Below, one piece after another: positions 33,293 through 43,730 of a stretch of DNA of 64,000 nt. The position numbers were made by a program, and so were the translations under genes. The notes beneath the pieces are model-generated. The model had not been told where the DNA came from and did not search any database. It saw only the letters and a list, made by a program, of their open reading frames with translations. The stretch is taken from assembly GCA_024509875.1 (NCBI GenBank), contig JAMPIV010004252.1:62001-126000 (forward strand), given 5' to 3'. Origin of the DNA: Oreohelix idahoensis. Taxonomy: Eukaryota; Mollusca; Gastropoda; Stylommatophora; Oreohelicidae. The first letter of the stretch is position 1. Every line of letters starts with the position of its first letter.

Positions 33293-34745
33293 TCATAAAC
33301 CTACATACCCTCTCAGGATAATATAAAGTCCAGAAAAGACTTGTTTGGTGGTGATAGAGCTGTGCCTGGCAACAGATGGTAAATCATCTGCAGCACCTTC
33401 TTTAGCCAGTTGGTCTGCTCTCTCGTTTCCTGGTATTCCACAATGAGACGGTATCCACTGCATGGCGACCGTGCGCTGGTTGCACAGTTCAGACAGTAGG
33501 GTTTGTATACCTGGCAATTTTCTGGACTGAAGTGCTTGGAATCTTGCATCTGTCAGGAATACCACAGGCTGTGGACCGAGATTGGTGTTCAACAGTTTCT
33601 TGGTTGCCACCTTGATTGCCTGGATTTCTACATCATAATTGTGACAGAATTTCCCCATTGGTACTCTGACTGTATCCTTTGTGTTGTTTGGGTATTCTGT
33701 GTACATTCCTGCTCCTCCATTCTTTACTGCATTCTGTGCTGACCCATCCATTTATACTCGGAACCAAAGGTCCTGTAGATATTCATCATCTAAGAAACTG
33801 AGAGTGACTGTCCTATATTGCATGCTGTTCTGTTCATCCTTGTCGAATATTCCTTTCACTTTTGTCTGGATGTGTACTGGTAGTCCAGGCTCCTCTCTCC
33901 AAGGTTTTTTTTCTGGCACAGACTTTAGGGGGCTGTCAACTTCAGGCAGGTCTGAGGTTTGTCTACAAAGTCATTTGGCCTGGTGGATAAACCTGCTTCT
34001 TTTCAATGGCCCCATTGCTGGATTTTGGAGTCTGTCCTTCATTGGATGGCTCGGCATACAGAGGAACTTTTCAGCCTGTGTTAGCACTTTCGTGTCTCTG
34101 TGTTCTCTCAGTGCTTGTATCCTCCCCATTTTCTCCATCTCCACTATAAGCGTTGATTTTATTGCCCCTGAGATGACTTTAAGTGCCTGGTTTTTGCACC
34201 TTATCTAGCTCTTTTAATGTGGTGTGTGATGCTGGACACCATGCAGCTGACCCATATTCCAGGTGTGGTCATATGCCCTGCTGGTAAATTTTACTAAGTA
34301 TTTTCCCGCTGGCTCACCATGTGGTTCCACTTAGTTTTCTCAGGATGGCTAACTTCCTCCTGGCCTTTGTTGCTGCCTTGTTGATGTGCTGCTTCCATGT
34401 CAGCCTATCATCAAATGTAACTCCGAGATAAGTGGGTTGTTTATCTTGATGACACCAGCTTTTTGTTTTGGAGAGAGGGTGGAGAGCGTAGTGCTGCGCT
34501 TATCTGTATTGATGCTGACACACCATCTATTTGCCAATGAGGTTAAGGCATCTATAGCTCTTTGTAGCAGTTTGGTGTTGCATGCTCATCTGTGCACCAT
34601 ATTACCAGGTCATCAGCGTACATTGCCACTTTCATTCCATGTGGTAGTTCAGCAACCAGGTTGTTTATGTAGACTAGGGAAAGTGTGGGGGGCAGAACTC
34701 CTCACTGAGGGATGCCATGATGCAGTAGAATTGTCTTACTCTTGA
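33293..34745 (-). pseudogene. LINE fragment: RT end and RNase H (I/Jockey-like group)
   Basis: Minus strand. RT remains start near 34745 with the worn GIPQxGVLPPTLSLVYIN motif and the catalytic MYADDLVIW at about 34600-34620. The thumb and connection are decayed with several stops. The RNase H in 33751-33293 is still open: MDGSAQNAVKNGGAGMY (first Asp), VEIQAIKVATKKLL (Glu), FLTDARFQALQ (second Asp) and WIPSHCGIPGNERADQLAKE (His/Asp). RNase H removes RNA from the RNA:DNA hybrid. A stop lies just before MDGSA. Element ends are not clear. Confidence 0.8.
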
Positions 34746-34869
34746 GGCCATCTAGTGTGGCCATGTTTAAAACTGAAGCAGTTTGTCTCACGTGTACAGT
34801 GTTTTGTTTCCAGGGACACACAGTGAAGAAAGAGAGACAAGATGAGAAGGAAGGTCATGTTTCTGCTGG

Positions 34870-34995
34870 ATGGGAGAATGAGAGGATCTGTTCTACATCC
34901 GTATGTCCTACTGGGGACAGTTTACTTGGTAAGACCAGTTCCACATCTGTATGTCCTACTGGGGACAGTTAACTTTGTAAGACTAATTCTACATC
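34870..34995. repeat. Short tandem repeat, about 48-bp unit
   Basis: Two to three imperfect copies of a unit around TATGTCCTACTGGGGACAGTT, each followed by a GTAAGAC-like run. Short ORFs through it are repeat by-products. A splice-like pair (TTTGTTTCCAG at about 34815 and CTTG/GTAAGA at 34930) was noted but is not supported further. Confidence 0.6.
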
Positions 34996-35099
34996 TGATG
35001 CATGGAAGCATATCTGGAGTCATCCTTATGTGACCTCCAGCTATGTATGATGCAACAATATATGTATGTGGAAGTTAACTTATGTCTGTGAGGCTTGTT

Positions 35100-35345
35100 A
35101 CACCCTCATGTGCTGGCCTTCAAAGCTTGTATACACTGCTTAGACAGCACAGACTGTGCTAGCTTGGTCATGTTCACCACTTGGAAGATGGTCACATCCT
35201 TAATGATATCTTCTATGGACAACTGACAGATGACAAAAGAACAGCCAGGCAACTGCAGCTGAGGTTCAAAGATGTGTGCAAGAGACATGAAAGCATTGGA
35301 CAGAAATCTAGGAACCTGGGAGGATGAAGCTTCATATTGCACCAA
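35100..35345 (+). pseudogene. LINE C-terminal fragment
   Basis: Plus strand gives LGHVHHLEDGHILNDIFYG followed by LQLRFKDVCKRDMKALDRN, matching the C-terminal domain of a common LINE group (LGHV...KDxxYGEL...LRFKDVCKRDLKA). One stop lies before LGHVH. No endonuclease or RT is present. Confidence 0.7.
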
Positions 35346-35562
35346 GTGATGACTCTGCCCATAGTGACACCTCAGACAGTGAAGAGAAAAAAAAACTCAG
35401 AAGAAGAAGAGAAAAGAATACCAGCAAAAATCAAAGTAGTTGAGGGCTATCACCTCAGGGGCTCGATCCCATTGTAAGCTATGACTTAAAGGGCTACTAA
35501 GTTATCAGTGATATAAAATCATGCATGGCAAATTAACTTTATAGGGCTTTTCTCCTTTATAG

Positions 35563-35760
35563 TTTGTATGAAAACCTGAAAGAAAGATATGTACACAAGC
35601 TGTTAAAATCTCCATCAAGAACATACCAAGTCTGCAGAGGATTAAATACTCCCAGTAAAAAGAAACTGCTCAGACTACAAGTAGGGAGAAGTTATTTCAG
35701 GATAGAAGAATCTTCCTGTGCAGAATGTGTACAAGACAATGTAATGTTCATAAATAATGT
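35563..35760 (+). other. Candidate exon or unknown ORF
   Basis: A segment open from 35564 to 35776, preceded by an acceptor-like tract ending CTCCTTTATAG. It encodes a basic protein-like stretch (YVHKLLKSPSRTYQVCRG, then AECVQDN). A donor-like GTAATG follows QDN near 35740. I do not recognise the product. Its phase does not fit the candidate exon at 29565. Confidence 0.25.
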
Positions 35761-35779
35761 TTTTGTTCATTTGTAACGT

Positions 35780-36250
35780 TCGTTTACCTTGTATACAATA
35801 ACAGACCACATGGGATGATGCCATAAGCAGTGAGGCAGCAGTTGAATGCACTAAATTTACAGGCGCTGTATATCTTAATTATTACCCTTTAGGGGTTGAA
35901 CAGGATATCTTTTTAATAATTAGCAAGAAATCATACATTATTTCATCCTTGTCTTGCTGAAAAGGGGGGGGGGGGGGGGCGGGGGGGGGGGGATTTTGAA
36001 CCATAGTAACACTGCACCGTGCCATGCATGTTGTGAAAAGTAACTAATGAGGGTTGGGCTCGAGGCCTGTTACCCCATCCTGTAAAAAGATTGTTACCAC
36101 AAAAACTTTAACAAGCTATGGATAAGTCAAATTCGGAAAATAAGTAAATTTAGCTATCCAAGACACTAAGAAGGTTCTCTATAAAGGAGGATGGTGCATG
36201 ACAACCCAGAGAAAACTGAAAGGAGTCTGGGTTTCCAACTAACCTTCTTT
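35780..36250. other. Spacer with G homopolymer
   Basis: No gene seen. 35964-35992 is a run of G broken by one C at 35980, which could form a G-quadruplex or reflect an assembly artefact. Confidence 0.6.
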
Positions 36251-36254
36251 ATTT

Positions 36255-37130
36255 TCATCTAGGAAAATCTCCAGGATTGGCACTTGGAATACTGACACTC
36301 TAAACAAACACAGGAAATCTGCATTGGTGACAGCAGAAATGAGAAATTACAGGATTGATATCCTGGGTCTCGTGAGACAAGATGGAAGGGTATAGAGAGG
36401 AAAAGACTGATCACAGGAGAAATAGTTTTGTCCTCAGGACATTAGGAAGAAAGTGGCCACCACATAAAGGAGTGGCTGTAATGCTGCCTAGGGAAGCACA
36501 GAATGCACTTATAGAATGGGAAGCAATGGGACCCTGAATTATAACAGTAACAATCAAAATGGCCAAAAATAAAGTGATAAAGAATAATCTTCTGTGAAAG
36601 AAGAACTTTACACTAGACTGCAAAATATCTTGGATTAGAAAAGAAATCATAATTTTGATGGGTGACATGAATGCACTGATAGGAACAGACAACACCAGCT
36701 TTGAAGAAATCATGGAAAACAATGGCTAGGAATAATGATGAAAATGAGGAACTATTCACAAACGTTTGTGCTTCAAATCAACTGGCTATAGGAGGAGGCA
36801 TGTTTCCACACAAAAGAATATACAGAGCAACATGAATATCACAAGACCATGGAACAGAAAATCAGATTGATCATAGATGCATAAACACGAAACCATAGAT
36901 AAGAAAAAGGACAGAAACAAGAAAGCAGATTTAAACAGAAGTAAAACCAGAAGGCCCAAAGCTAAGGCTGAAGAAGTGTGCACAGAAGCAAACAAAGTAG
37001 TAAGAGGAAGCAGCAAAAGAGGAAACATATTGAGGAGTTGCCAAGAGAGGCAGAGGACTCTGCGACCAAATAAAATTTGAGAGACCTTTATAACAGCACA
37101 AAGCACCTAACAGGGTTAAACAAGCAAGCA
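36255..37130 (+). pseudogene. Decayed LINE endonuclease domain
   Basis: Starts with RISRIGTWNTDTLNKHR, a worn IGTWNVRTLN motif. ILMGDMNALIG (about 36655) and IGGGMFPHKRIYRATW (about 36785) follow in other frames, all from an RTE-type endonuclease. Many stops are present, and no RT follows. Confidence 0.7.
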
Positions 37131-37134
37131 CATG

Positions 37135-37435
37135 GCCTCATTAAAGACAGGAATAGAAAACTGCGTAGCAATATACAAGTGCAAATAAAGATGTAGACAG
37201 AACATTTTGAGAGCATATGTAGGATACATTCTATTTTTTTAAATAAATGTAAGCATCAGCAGAAAATTATAGGAAGTGTTATTAAATTATGCATCATTGA
37301 ATGCCCTTAACTGAAAATTGGGTGTTACTGTTAGCAATCCTAAATGTTATGTCAGATAATGTAGGACTTGGACATAGCGGAACATTTTTTGTGTGTGTGT
37401 GGCATACAGTAAATTCAAAATTATTTAGTAAAAAC
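37135..37435. other. Spacer, no gene seen
   Basis: No supported feature. Confidence 0.35.
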
Positions 37436-37439
37436 TGAA

Positions 37440-37612
37440 GAGGCCATGAAAATATTAATTTAAATATTACTGGATGTTTGTTGGTTTCACAGAAATCCAT
37501 AATTTTAATTAATATAACTGGATGTTTGGTGATGTCACAGAAAATACAAATTTTAATATTACTGGGTGTGTAGTGGGGCACAAAATATTATTTTTAATAT
37601 TACTGGATATAT
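37440..37612. repeat. Imperfect tandem repeat, about 40-48 bp
   Basis: Four degenerate copies of a unit around TTTTAATATTACTGGATGTTTGGTG..TCACAGAAA. The last copy, ending in TATATATA, is the target of the Tc1 element. Confidence 0.75.
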
Positions 37613-37615
37613 ATA

Positions 37616-38916
37616 CAGTACTTTGCAAAAAAAATGGCAGTCATATTGCTCAGCTAAATAAGCTGAAATCTAATTAAATATGCATGTTCTGCCCCAAATT
37701 TGCACTCCACTTAAGTGAGCAAACACTACCAAAAGTAAAAAAAAAAATTAGCGTAGAGTAACGTCCCTTGATATAAGAGCAGACGACAATTTCTAATGCT
37801 AGTGGCAGAAAATGGATACAAAGTCAAAGTGTATGTTAATTTCACAGCTTTGGAATGAAGGAAATCAAACATGTTCCAACATTTCTAAAACCTTGAACAT
37901 TCCTGAGCGGACTGTCTACAGAGTTGTGAGTAAATTAAAAGCAGGTAATGGAATCGAGTGAAAAGAAGGTAGTGGGAGGCCAAGAATTTTGGTCACAAAG
38001 GACCATCGGTGTCTCGCCCAAATCGTTCGGGCTGGGCCAATGAAGAGTGTAGAAAACATACGGCAGCGCATGATCGAGTTGGGAAGCCCAGAGGTATCTA
38101 ATGCTATTGTCAACCGGGAGCTACACAGGATGAATTACACAAAAAAGAAGGTAATTTCGTCACCATTGCTCACAGAGACTCACAAACAGATGCGCTTGAA
38201 CTGGTGCCACGAACACCAAAATTTGTCATGGGACAATGTGATTTTTTCAGATGAATGTTCTCTTTGGTCTTATCCTGCTCAAATAAATATTTGGACGAAA
38301 GGCTCTGTAACGCCTGTGTACCAGTGACCGAAACATACCTAGAAATTCCATCTTTGGGGAGGGGTGTCAGCAAGAGGTGCCACCCCACTGTGTGTTTTCA
38401 CAGGAATTCTCACGAAAGAAAGGTACATCGACATACTAGAGGGACACCTTCTGCCATTTATGCAGGTCATGTACCCCGATGGGTGCACATTTCAACATGA
38501 CAATGACCCAAATCATACAGCTCATACCCCCAAAGCATGGCTGCAAGAGAAGAATGTGATAGTGCTGAAGTGGCCCAGCAACAGTCCCGATCAAAACCCA
38601 ATTGAAAACGTTTGGGCACTACTCAAGAATCATTTAAAAAAGAGTGGACTCAGAGACGTTGAACAATTGAAGAAGGTAGCTGAAAAATACTGGGACAGTC
38701 TGACTCTCAATTACCTACAAACATTTGTGGGAAGTATGCCTCGCCGCATCCAGGCTTGCCTTGCTGGAGAAGGCAACATTATATTGTACTGAAACCACTG
38801 TTAATAGATAGGGGAGATACCAATCTTCCTCTGGACATACAGTTTTTATTATTATTTGCTTCTATGAGTGTGCTGCGTTGCGAAAATATGACTGCCATTT
38901 TTTTTGCAAAGTACTG
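37616..38916 (+). mobile_element. Tc1-type transposon with perfect TIRs
   Basis: 1301 bp. The 32-bp ends at 37616-37647 and 38885-38916 are exact reverse complements, starting CAGTACTTTGCAAAAAAAAT. TA dinucleotides flank both ends (37614-37615 and 38917-38918), the Tc1/mariner target duplication. The single transposase frame inside has three stops, so the copy is inactive but its ends look mobilisable. Confidence 0.95.
37812..38792 (+). pseudogene. Tc1 transposase (DD34E), three nonsense codons
   Basis: One continuous frame from ATG 37812 to the stop at 38792, about 326 codons, close to the family's usual length. It begins with a helix-turn-helix region (LNIPERTVYRVVSKLK) and a GSGRP linker. 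The catalytic triad is D in FSDECSLW, D in FQHDNDPNHTAH and E in NPIENVW, with 34 residues between the last two. Stops are TGA at 37959, TGA at 38325 and a TAG about five codons later. There are no frameshifts. The enzyme would cut and paste the element at TA sites. Confidence 0.9.
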
Positions 38917-38924
38917 TACATCAT

Positions 38925-39106
38925 TCAATGTGAAGTGTGGCATAGGCCATCTTCTGTTTCATGTCAAACCATCCAGGCTGTGCCATTTATTGAATGTCTT
39001 TTCATGTCCTTACTTCTTATTTGTCTGGTTAATTCAACACGTTAGCAGTCATGTCAAATTTCTTGAATTGTTCTCCTTGAATCAGAGCCATACAATAGAA
39101 CTGCTT
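38925..39106 (-). pseudogene. Possible LINE C-terminal fragment
   Basis: The minus strand near 39100-39055 reads LLYGSDSRRTIQEI, like the LLYGSExW motif after RT in RTE LINEs. The remainder is unrecognisable. Its end is interrupted by the SINE-like insertion at 39107. Confidence 0.35.
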
Positions 39107-39415
39107 GGGACCCCAAGATGCAGCAGTAGTGAATGCAGTCAGCGACCCATAGCTGTACTGCTTGCATCAGGACCAGCGAACCAGAGCTGGTCAAGACCGC
39201 ACTCCACCTCCACGTGGTGGTCCTGGAAACAGTCTGCAGCAGTGCAGTCTGGCTGAGCGAGTGTGGATCGCAATGGGAAGGCAAACCCGGTCCCTAAAAA
39301 ATGCTGTGCTGAAGTCGGATGTGTCGACCGAAAGGTGCAGATATCACAGCTTAGGCGTAAACAGACACAACGCAACCACCGTCCTTTTCAGGGCGAACGA
39401 AGAAGAAGAAGAAGA
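39107..39415 (+). mobile_element. SINE-like repeat, copy 2
   Basis: 309 bases flanked by perfect 10-bp duplications AGAACTGCTT (39097-39106 and 39416-39425). It starts GGGACCCCAAGATGCAGCAG and ends in (GAA)n. It carries about 30 bases near 39150 not seen in copy 3. Confidence 0.9.
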
Positions 39416-39425
39416 AGAACTGCTT

Positions 39426-40195
39426 TAACATTTCAGTTGGGAATTCTTATTTCTGTGTAATTCCAGATTCAGTGAAAGTCCTTCCTACCATATTTATTAT
39501 TATTTTTGTGTTACTGTTCCTTCAACTTTGTGTGCATTGCTGCAATAATATGGGTCCATTTCTGGTAGTTGTTTTTCCCAAGTGCCATATGTCGAACAAC
39601 TGTTTTATATCTTTGTCTTTTATCTGGATTTGGTAGTGGCATGGAAGGGCAAGGTCATTAGAAAAATCAAGATAATTGAGCTGTAATATCAGAATCTGCT
39701 GAGTTCAATTTTGTTGTTGTTTTTCATTATCTAATCTTTAACCATTAAGAAGAGAAATGGTGACAGATGTCCTCATGTATTTAATGTTTTAGATTAATGA
39801 ACTTAGGAGGGCTTCTATAAAGCTTGATCTGTTTTCAACACAAACTTGTATGAAGCACATTAAATAAAACTCTGGGAGTTTTTCATTTTACAGATAGGCC
39901 GTATGTCCTGCAGCCATATTCAGTCTTGAGTTTAAACCTGGCAAGATGGATAATTTTTTTTTTTTAAATTAAATTTCTTAGTTTAGGCAATTTGATGGAA
40001 ATTTAAATAGAAAATCAGGGAAGCCAAAGAGAATACAGAGGAGAACAAAAGAGGAGACAGCCATGGAAATTGGTTAAAATAAGTTTTAAAAAATTAATAC
40101 TTCTGAATGTGACTTCATATATCAGAATACTCCTTCTTAAATATGTCAGTTATGGTTGAGTATTTTGCTCAGAAGATTTCCTTATAATTATATTT
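39426..40195. other. Spacer, no gene seen
   Basis: No supported ORF or element end. Confidence 0.35.
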
Positions 40196-40199
40196 GTTG

Positions 40200-41715
40200 T
40201 ATTAAATGTAACTCCGCCTAGGCCCGTCCCAAGCCTGGCTGAAAAAAGGAAGGGGGGGCAGCCTGCATGGAGGCCGATAGGAGGCAGCCCCTCCATCATG
40301 CAAAGGCACAACAGGCCAATCACCTGTTTGTCTTGAAAACCAGATTACACAAAACATAAGAGAGAAAACTGGACTGATTCTAAAGGCGACGAACTGGAAT
40401 GGACTATGACTTACGGAACATGGAACACACGAAGTATGAATGGGAAGGAAGAGGAGCTGGTGGAAGAGATGACAAAAGCCAAATTAGAAATGCTGGCCTT
40501 AACAGAAACAAAGAAAAGAGGACAAGGAGTTATGGATCTCGATGGCGACACGCTGCTCTACAGTGGTGTCCCCACATCTGAAAGAGCTAAAGAGGGTGTG
40601 GGTTGTACTGTGGCCAAAAACCAAAGGGATAATATCAAGGGTGGAACTTTGTCTCGGAACGCATTGTGGTCCTAAAACTGAAAGAAAGGGACCCAAAGAT
40701 GCAGCAATAGAGAATGCAGTCAGGGTCAGCGAACCAGAGCTGACCAAGACCCTACTCCACCTCCACATGGTGGTCTTGGAAACAGGCTGCATCTATGCAG
40801 TCTGGCTGAGAGAGTAGGGATCGAAGAGGGAAGGCAAACCCAGTCCCAAAAAATGCAGTGCTGAAGTCGGATGTGTCGGCTGAAAGGCACAAATATCACA
40901 GCTCCAGTGTAAACAGACACAACGCAACCAACGCCCTTTTCAGGATGAACGAGGAAGAAAAAGAAGAAACTAAAAGAAAGAGAAACCATAGTCAACATTG
41001 TCATTGTGTACGGGCCAAATGAAGATGATCGAGCAGAGGTCAAGGAAGAATTCTTTGAGCTGCTTCAAAGGACAGTGGATGTTTGCCTAGATGAAACTGT
41101 CATGCTCAGAGATTTCAATTCCAGAGTTGGAAATGACCATGCTAGATGGGGTGGAGTTATTGGAAGATATGGAGAAGATACTCTTAATGACAATGGAAAG
41201 CGACTTCTTAGATTCTGCAGTGAGCAGAATCTTATCATTACAAACACAAAGTTCCCCCATAAGCGCATACATGTATACACTAGGTGTGAACCAACAAAGA
41301 ATGAGAAGTCAGTGATCAACTATGCCATACATAAGAAGAGCTCATTCAAGTATGTCCAGGATGCTAGAGTGTGGAGGGGGCCAGAGATAGGAAGTGATCA
41401 CTTGTTACTTGTTAACAATTAAAAGAACAACTGAAAGAGTTACTCAGCCTAGGAACTGCCTAACATGATGCAAGAAGCTAAGTAAACTAACAGGTGAAAT
41501 GAGCATTAAGACCTATAAGCTGAGAGAGCCAGAAGTGAAGACCAAATATCAGGGGCTTATTGCTACAGCAGTGAGAAACACGGAGGAACAACCTTATGAC
41601 CTGGAAACACTCTGGCTTAAATTCAAGGACATCTTAAAGACAGCTGCAGCAGAAGCATGTGGTGAAGTTTGACTTGGGAACAAGAGAAAGAGGACACCTT
41701 GGTAGACATCTCCAA
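40200..41715 (+). pseudogene. LINE 5' part: leader and endonuclease, split by a SINE-like repeat
   Basis: 40200-40395 is a 5' leader that also occurs at 46255-46430 (shared CCGCCTAGGC, CATGGAGGCCG and GGCACAACAG runs). The endonuclease starts near 40406 (MTYGTWNTRSMNGKEEEL, then LALTETK) and breaks at the insertion 40689-40966. It resumes at 40981 with IVNIVIVYGPNEDDRAEVK, LRDFNSRVGND and GSDHLL. Stops follow from 41420, with a readable linker (AVRNTEEQPYDLETLWLKF) to about 41650. No RT of this element is present. Confidence 0.8.
40689..40966 (+). mobile_element. SINE-like repeat, copy 3
   Basis: 278 bases flanked by 14-bp duplications with one mismatch (AAACTGAAAGAAAG at 40675-40688 and AAACTAAAAGAAAG at 40967-40980). 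It starts GGACCCAAAGATGCAGCAAT and ends in a GAA-rich tail. It lies inside the LINE endonuclease at 40406-41420, whose frame resumes after it. Confidence 0.9.
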
Positions 41716-41739
41716 ATAGTTTTTCATTGAGAGAAGTGG

Positions 41740-42715
41740 GTTATCACCATATGTCACTCTATGTACTGCTGCAAGTTGGGCAGGACTTGAGCAGATGTTC
41801 ATTCAAAATGAAGGGATGCGTATAGTCTTGGGCTATACTCCCATTATGACAATGCAACACATGCTTGTATTGCTGTCGGTTAGATCCAGCTATGTGATGG
41901 CCCAGGCAAAAGCTTGTATGCCAGTAACCACAGACTAAAGGCATCCTCTGCATGGGAGCATAGTTGTCATCAACAGAGCAAGAATAAAGAGGGGGATGTC
42001 ATGGATAGCGCAGGCAACTATTAGGTGGCCACAGTTGAAGTATTCATCAGAGAAGAGAACTGGATGAACTACAAGGAAGTCATCATCGGCCTTAGTAGAG
42101 AGTGCAGAACTTGGGCCAGTGTTAGGGCAGAGCTGGACATTGATCCACTGATAAATGATCATGCTGGGGATGATGATGCCATTGTGCAAACTGATGAGTC
42201 TAATCCATGCTGAAAAATCAGAGGGGGGCTTCTCTGCTAGAGTAAAGGGCAGAATCGTTGCTGAATATAGCAAGGCTTACATGATAAGAACCTCCAGCAT
42301 GAGAATGGAGGTAGAGGCAGCTACTGCCATTTTAAGGTGGCTGTCTGAGACTTCATTAACAAGAGCAATTATTGTAGCAGACTCACAATCCATGCTTCGG
42401 CAAATCCAACGCAGATAGCTCCAGCATGAATGGAAAACCTCTATAGAAGCCAGGAGTCTTCAATAAATGGTGTGGATCTACTGTTCTGGTCATGCAGGGG
42501 TAAGTGACAATGAAAGAGCTGACAGACTATCTTCAAGAGCACCCATAGAAGGCGTATGAGAGGAAGCATCCGACATGTATACAACTAGCATGCTACAGGA
42601 ACAATTAGCATTCATACCTTGTGACGTGCTGAGAGAGACTGAGCACGTTTGGATTTGCCTAGAGTGCATAGCGTCGATTCTGATCAACAGTAACAACAAC
42701 AACAATCAAGCAGAA
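41740..42715 (+). pseudogene. LINE 3' part: post-RT region and RNase H, (AAC)n tail
   Basis: Starts with GLEQMFIQNEGMRIVLGYT, the conserved stretch after RT in RNase H-bearing LINEs. RNase H follows: DHAGDDDAIVQTDES (the usual TDGS is altered), ARVKGRIVAEYSKAY, MRMEVEAATAILRWL with the catalytic Glu, and IIVADSQSML with an Asp. YCSGHAGVSDNERADRLSS then appears after a stop. The (AAC)n tail is at about 42690-42710. Several stops show it is dead. The fragment at 15840-15985 belongs to the same family. Confidence 0.75.
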
Positions 42716-42719
42716 GGCC

Positions 42720-43165
42720 CATTTCTTATATCCTTGAAAATCTTATGCTTGAATGTGAAAACTGTGGAAAATGGTTGACAGAATTTGCTACAAGCCGAAT
42801 TAAGCTTAACTACCAAAGAAATGTTGGCTAAAAAGTCATTTTTAGTTTTAAATATGGAAGAAAGTTGCTCTTGCACATACCATATTTCATTGGCGTCTTT
42901 CGGGGTACAAATTTGCAAGACTTTTAGGCCTACTTGAATAAGGTATAAAATATAAAATAAAAATTAGGTAGGAAATTGAAAATGAAAAAAAACTGAAGTT
43001 TCACTACTAAAGAGTAGGCTAATAAGTTGGTTACATAAACAGATCCACTGAAGAAAAAAAAAATTCACTACATGAAAGAGCTTTGATAATTATTATTTGA
43101 TTATTATATTTACAACCAATTGATCATGCCAATGTACCGCTAAATATCTACCTTTTGTTTCCAAC
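42720..43165. other. Spacer, no gene seen
   Basis: No supported feature. Confidence 0.35.
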
Positions 43166-43169
43166 TGAA

Positions 43170-43660
43170 TAATGTTAGGTCAGTGTATCCTCAGAGCACA
43201 CCAATTTATAACTATTAGGATATTTTTCTTTTAAATGTGGCAGTGTTTTTGTCTTTATTTTTATTAAATTATTATATAAATGTCTATCATTACAGTTATG
43301 GTTATAAATCAGATTTCTGTTGTAAGGTTATTGATTTTCTTGTGCATTTTACAAAACTAACACAAACATCACCATGTTATGAATACTGTGATAACTTTAC
43401 GGGATAAAACACATACTTTAAATGATTATCACTCACATTTCCAGTAAACAGAAAGAACAGCATGAGACTTTATTAGTATGTTTTTTATCACACTATTTCA
43501 AATGTTAATTAATTTGTATATGTTATTTGTCATTTTAAAACCATGTCGCATATACTTTAGCAATATATGTTTTGCATAGACTTTTTGGGTCTTTGTAAGA
43601 TGTTTTTCTATGGTTTGTTGTACAGTTTTTTGTCTCAAGAGGTTGACATGTATGTCTGTC
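43170..43660 (+). repeat. Uninterrupted copy of the dispersed repeat at 23.7-28.6 kb
   Basis: This aligns in order with 23740-23970, 27105-27255 and 28515-28610, without the two LINE insertions found there. It is therefore an empty-site paralogue that helps define those insertions. It is not coding. Confidence 0.75.
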
Positions 43661-43730
43661 AAAGTGTTTCACTGTCTAAACTATCAAAGTGTTTCACTGT
43701 TTAAACTATCAAAGTGTTTTACTGTTTAGC
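43659..43730. repeat. 25-bp minisatellite, left of piggyBac
   Basis: About three copies of a unit close to CAAAGTGTTTCACTGTCTAAACTAT. The same unit continues at 45955-46020, on the far side of the piggyBac element, so the transposon landed inside this array. Confidence 0.85.

Noticed and set aside
34742..35033. ORFs with repeated STSVCPTGDS
   Set aside because: They only translate a short tandem DNA repeat.
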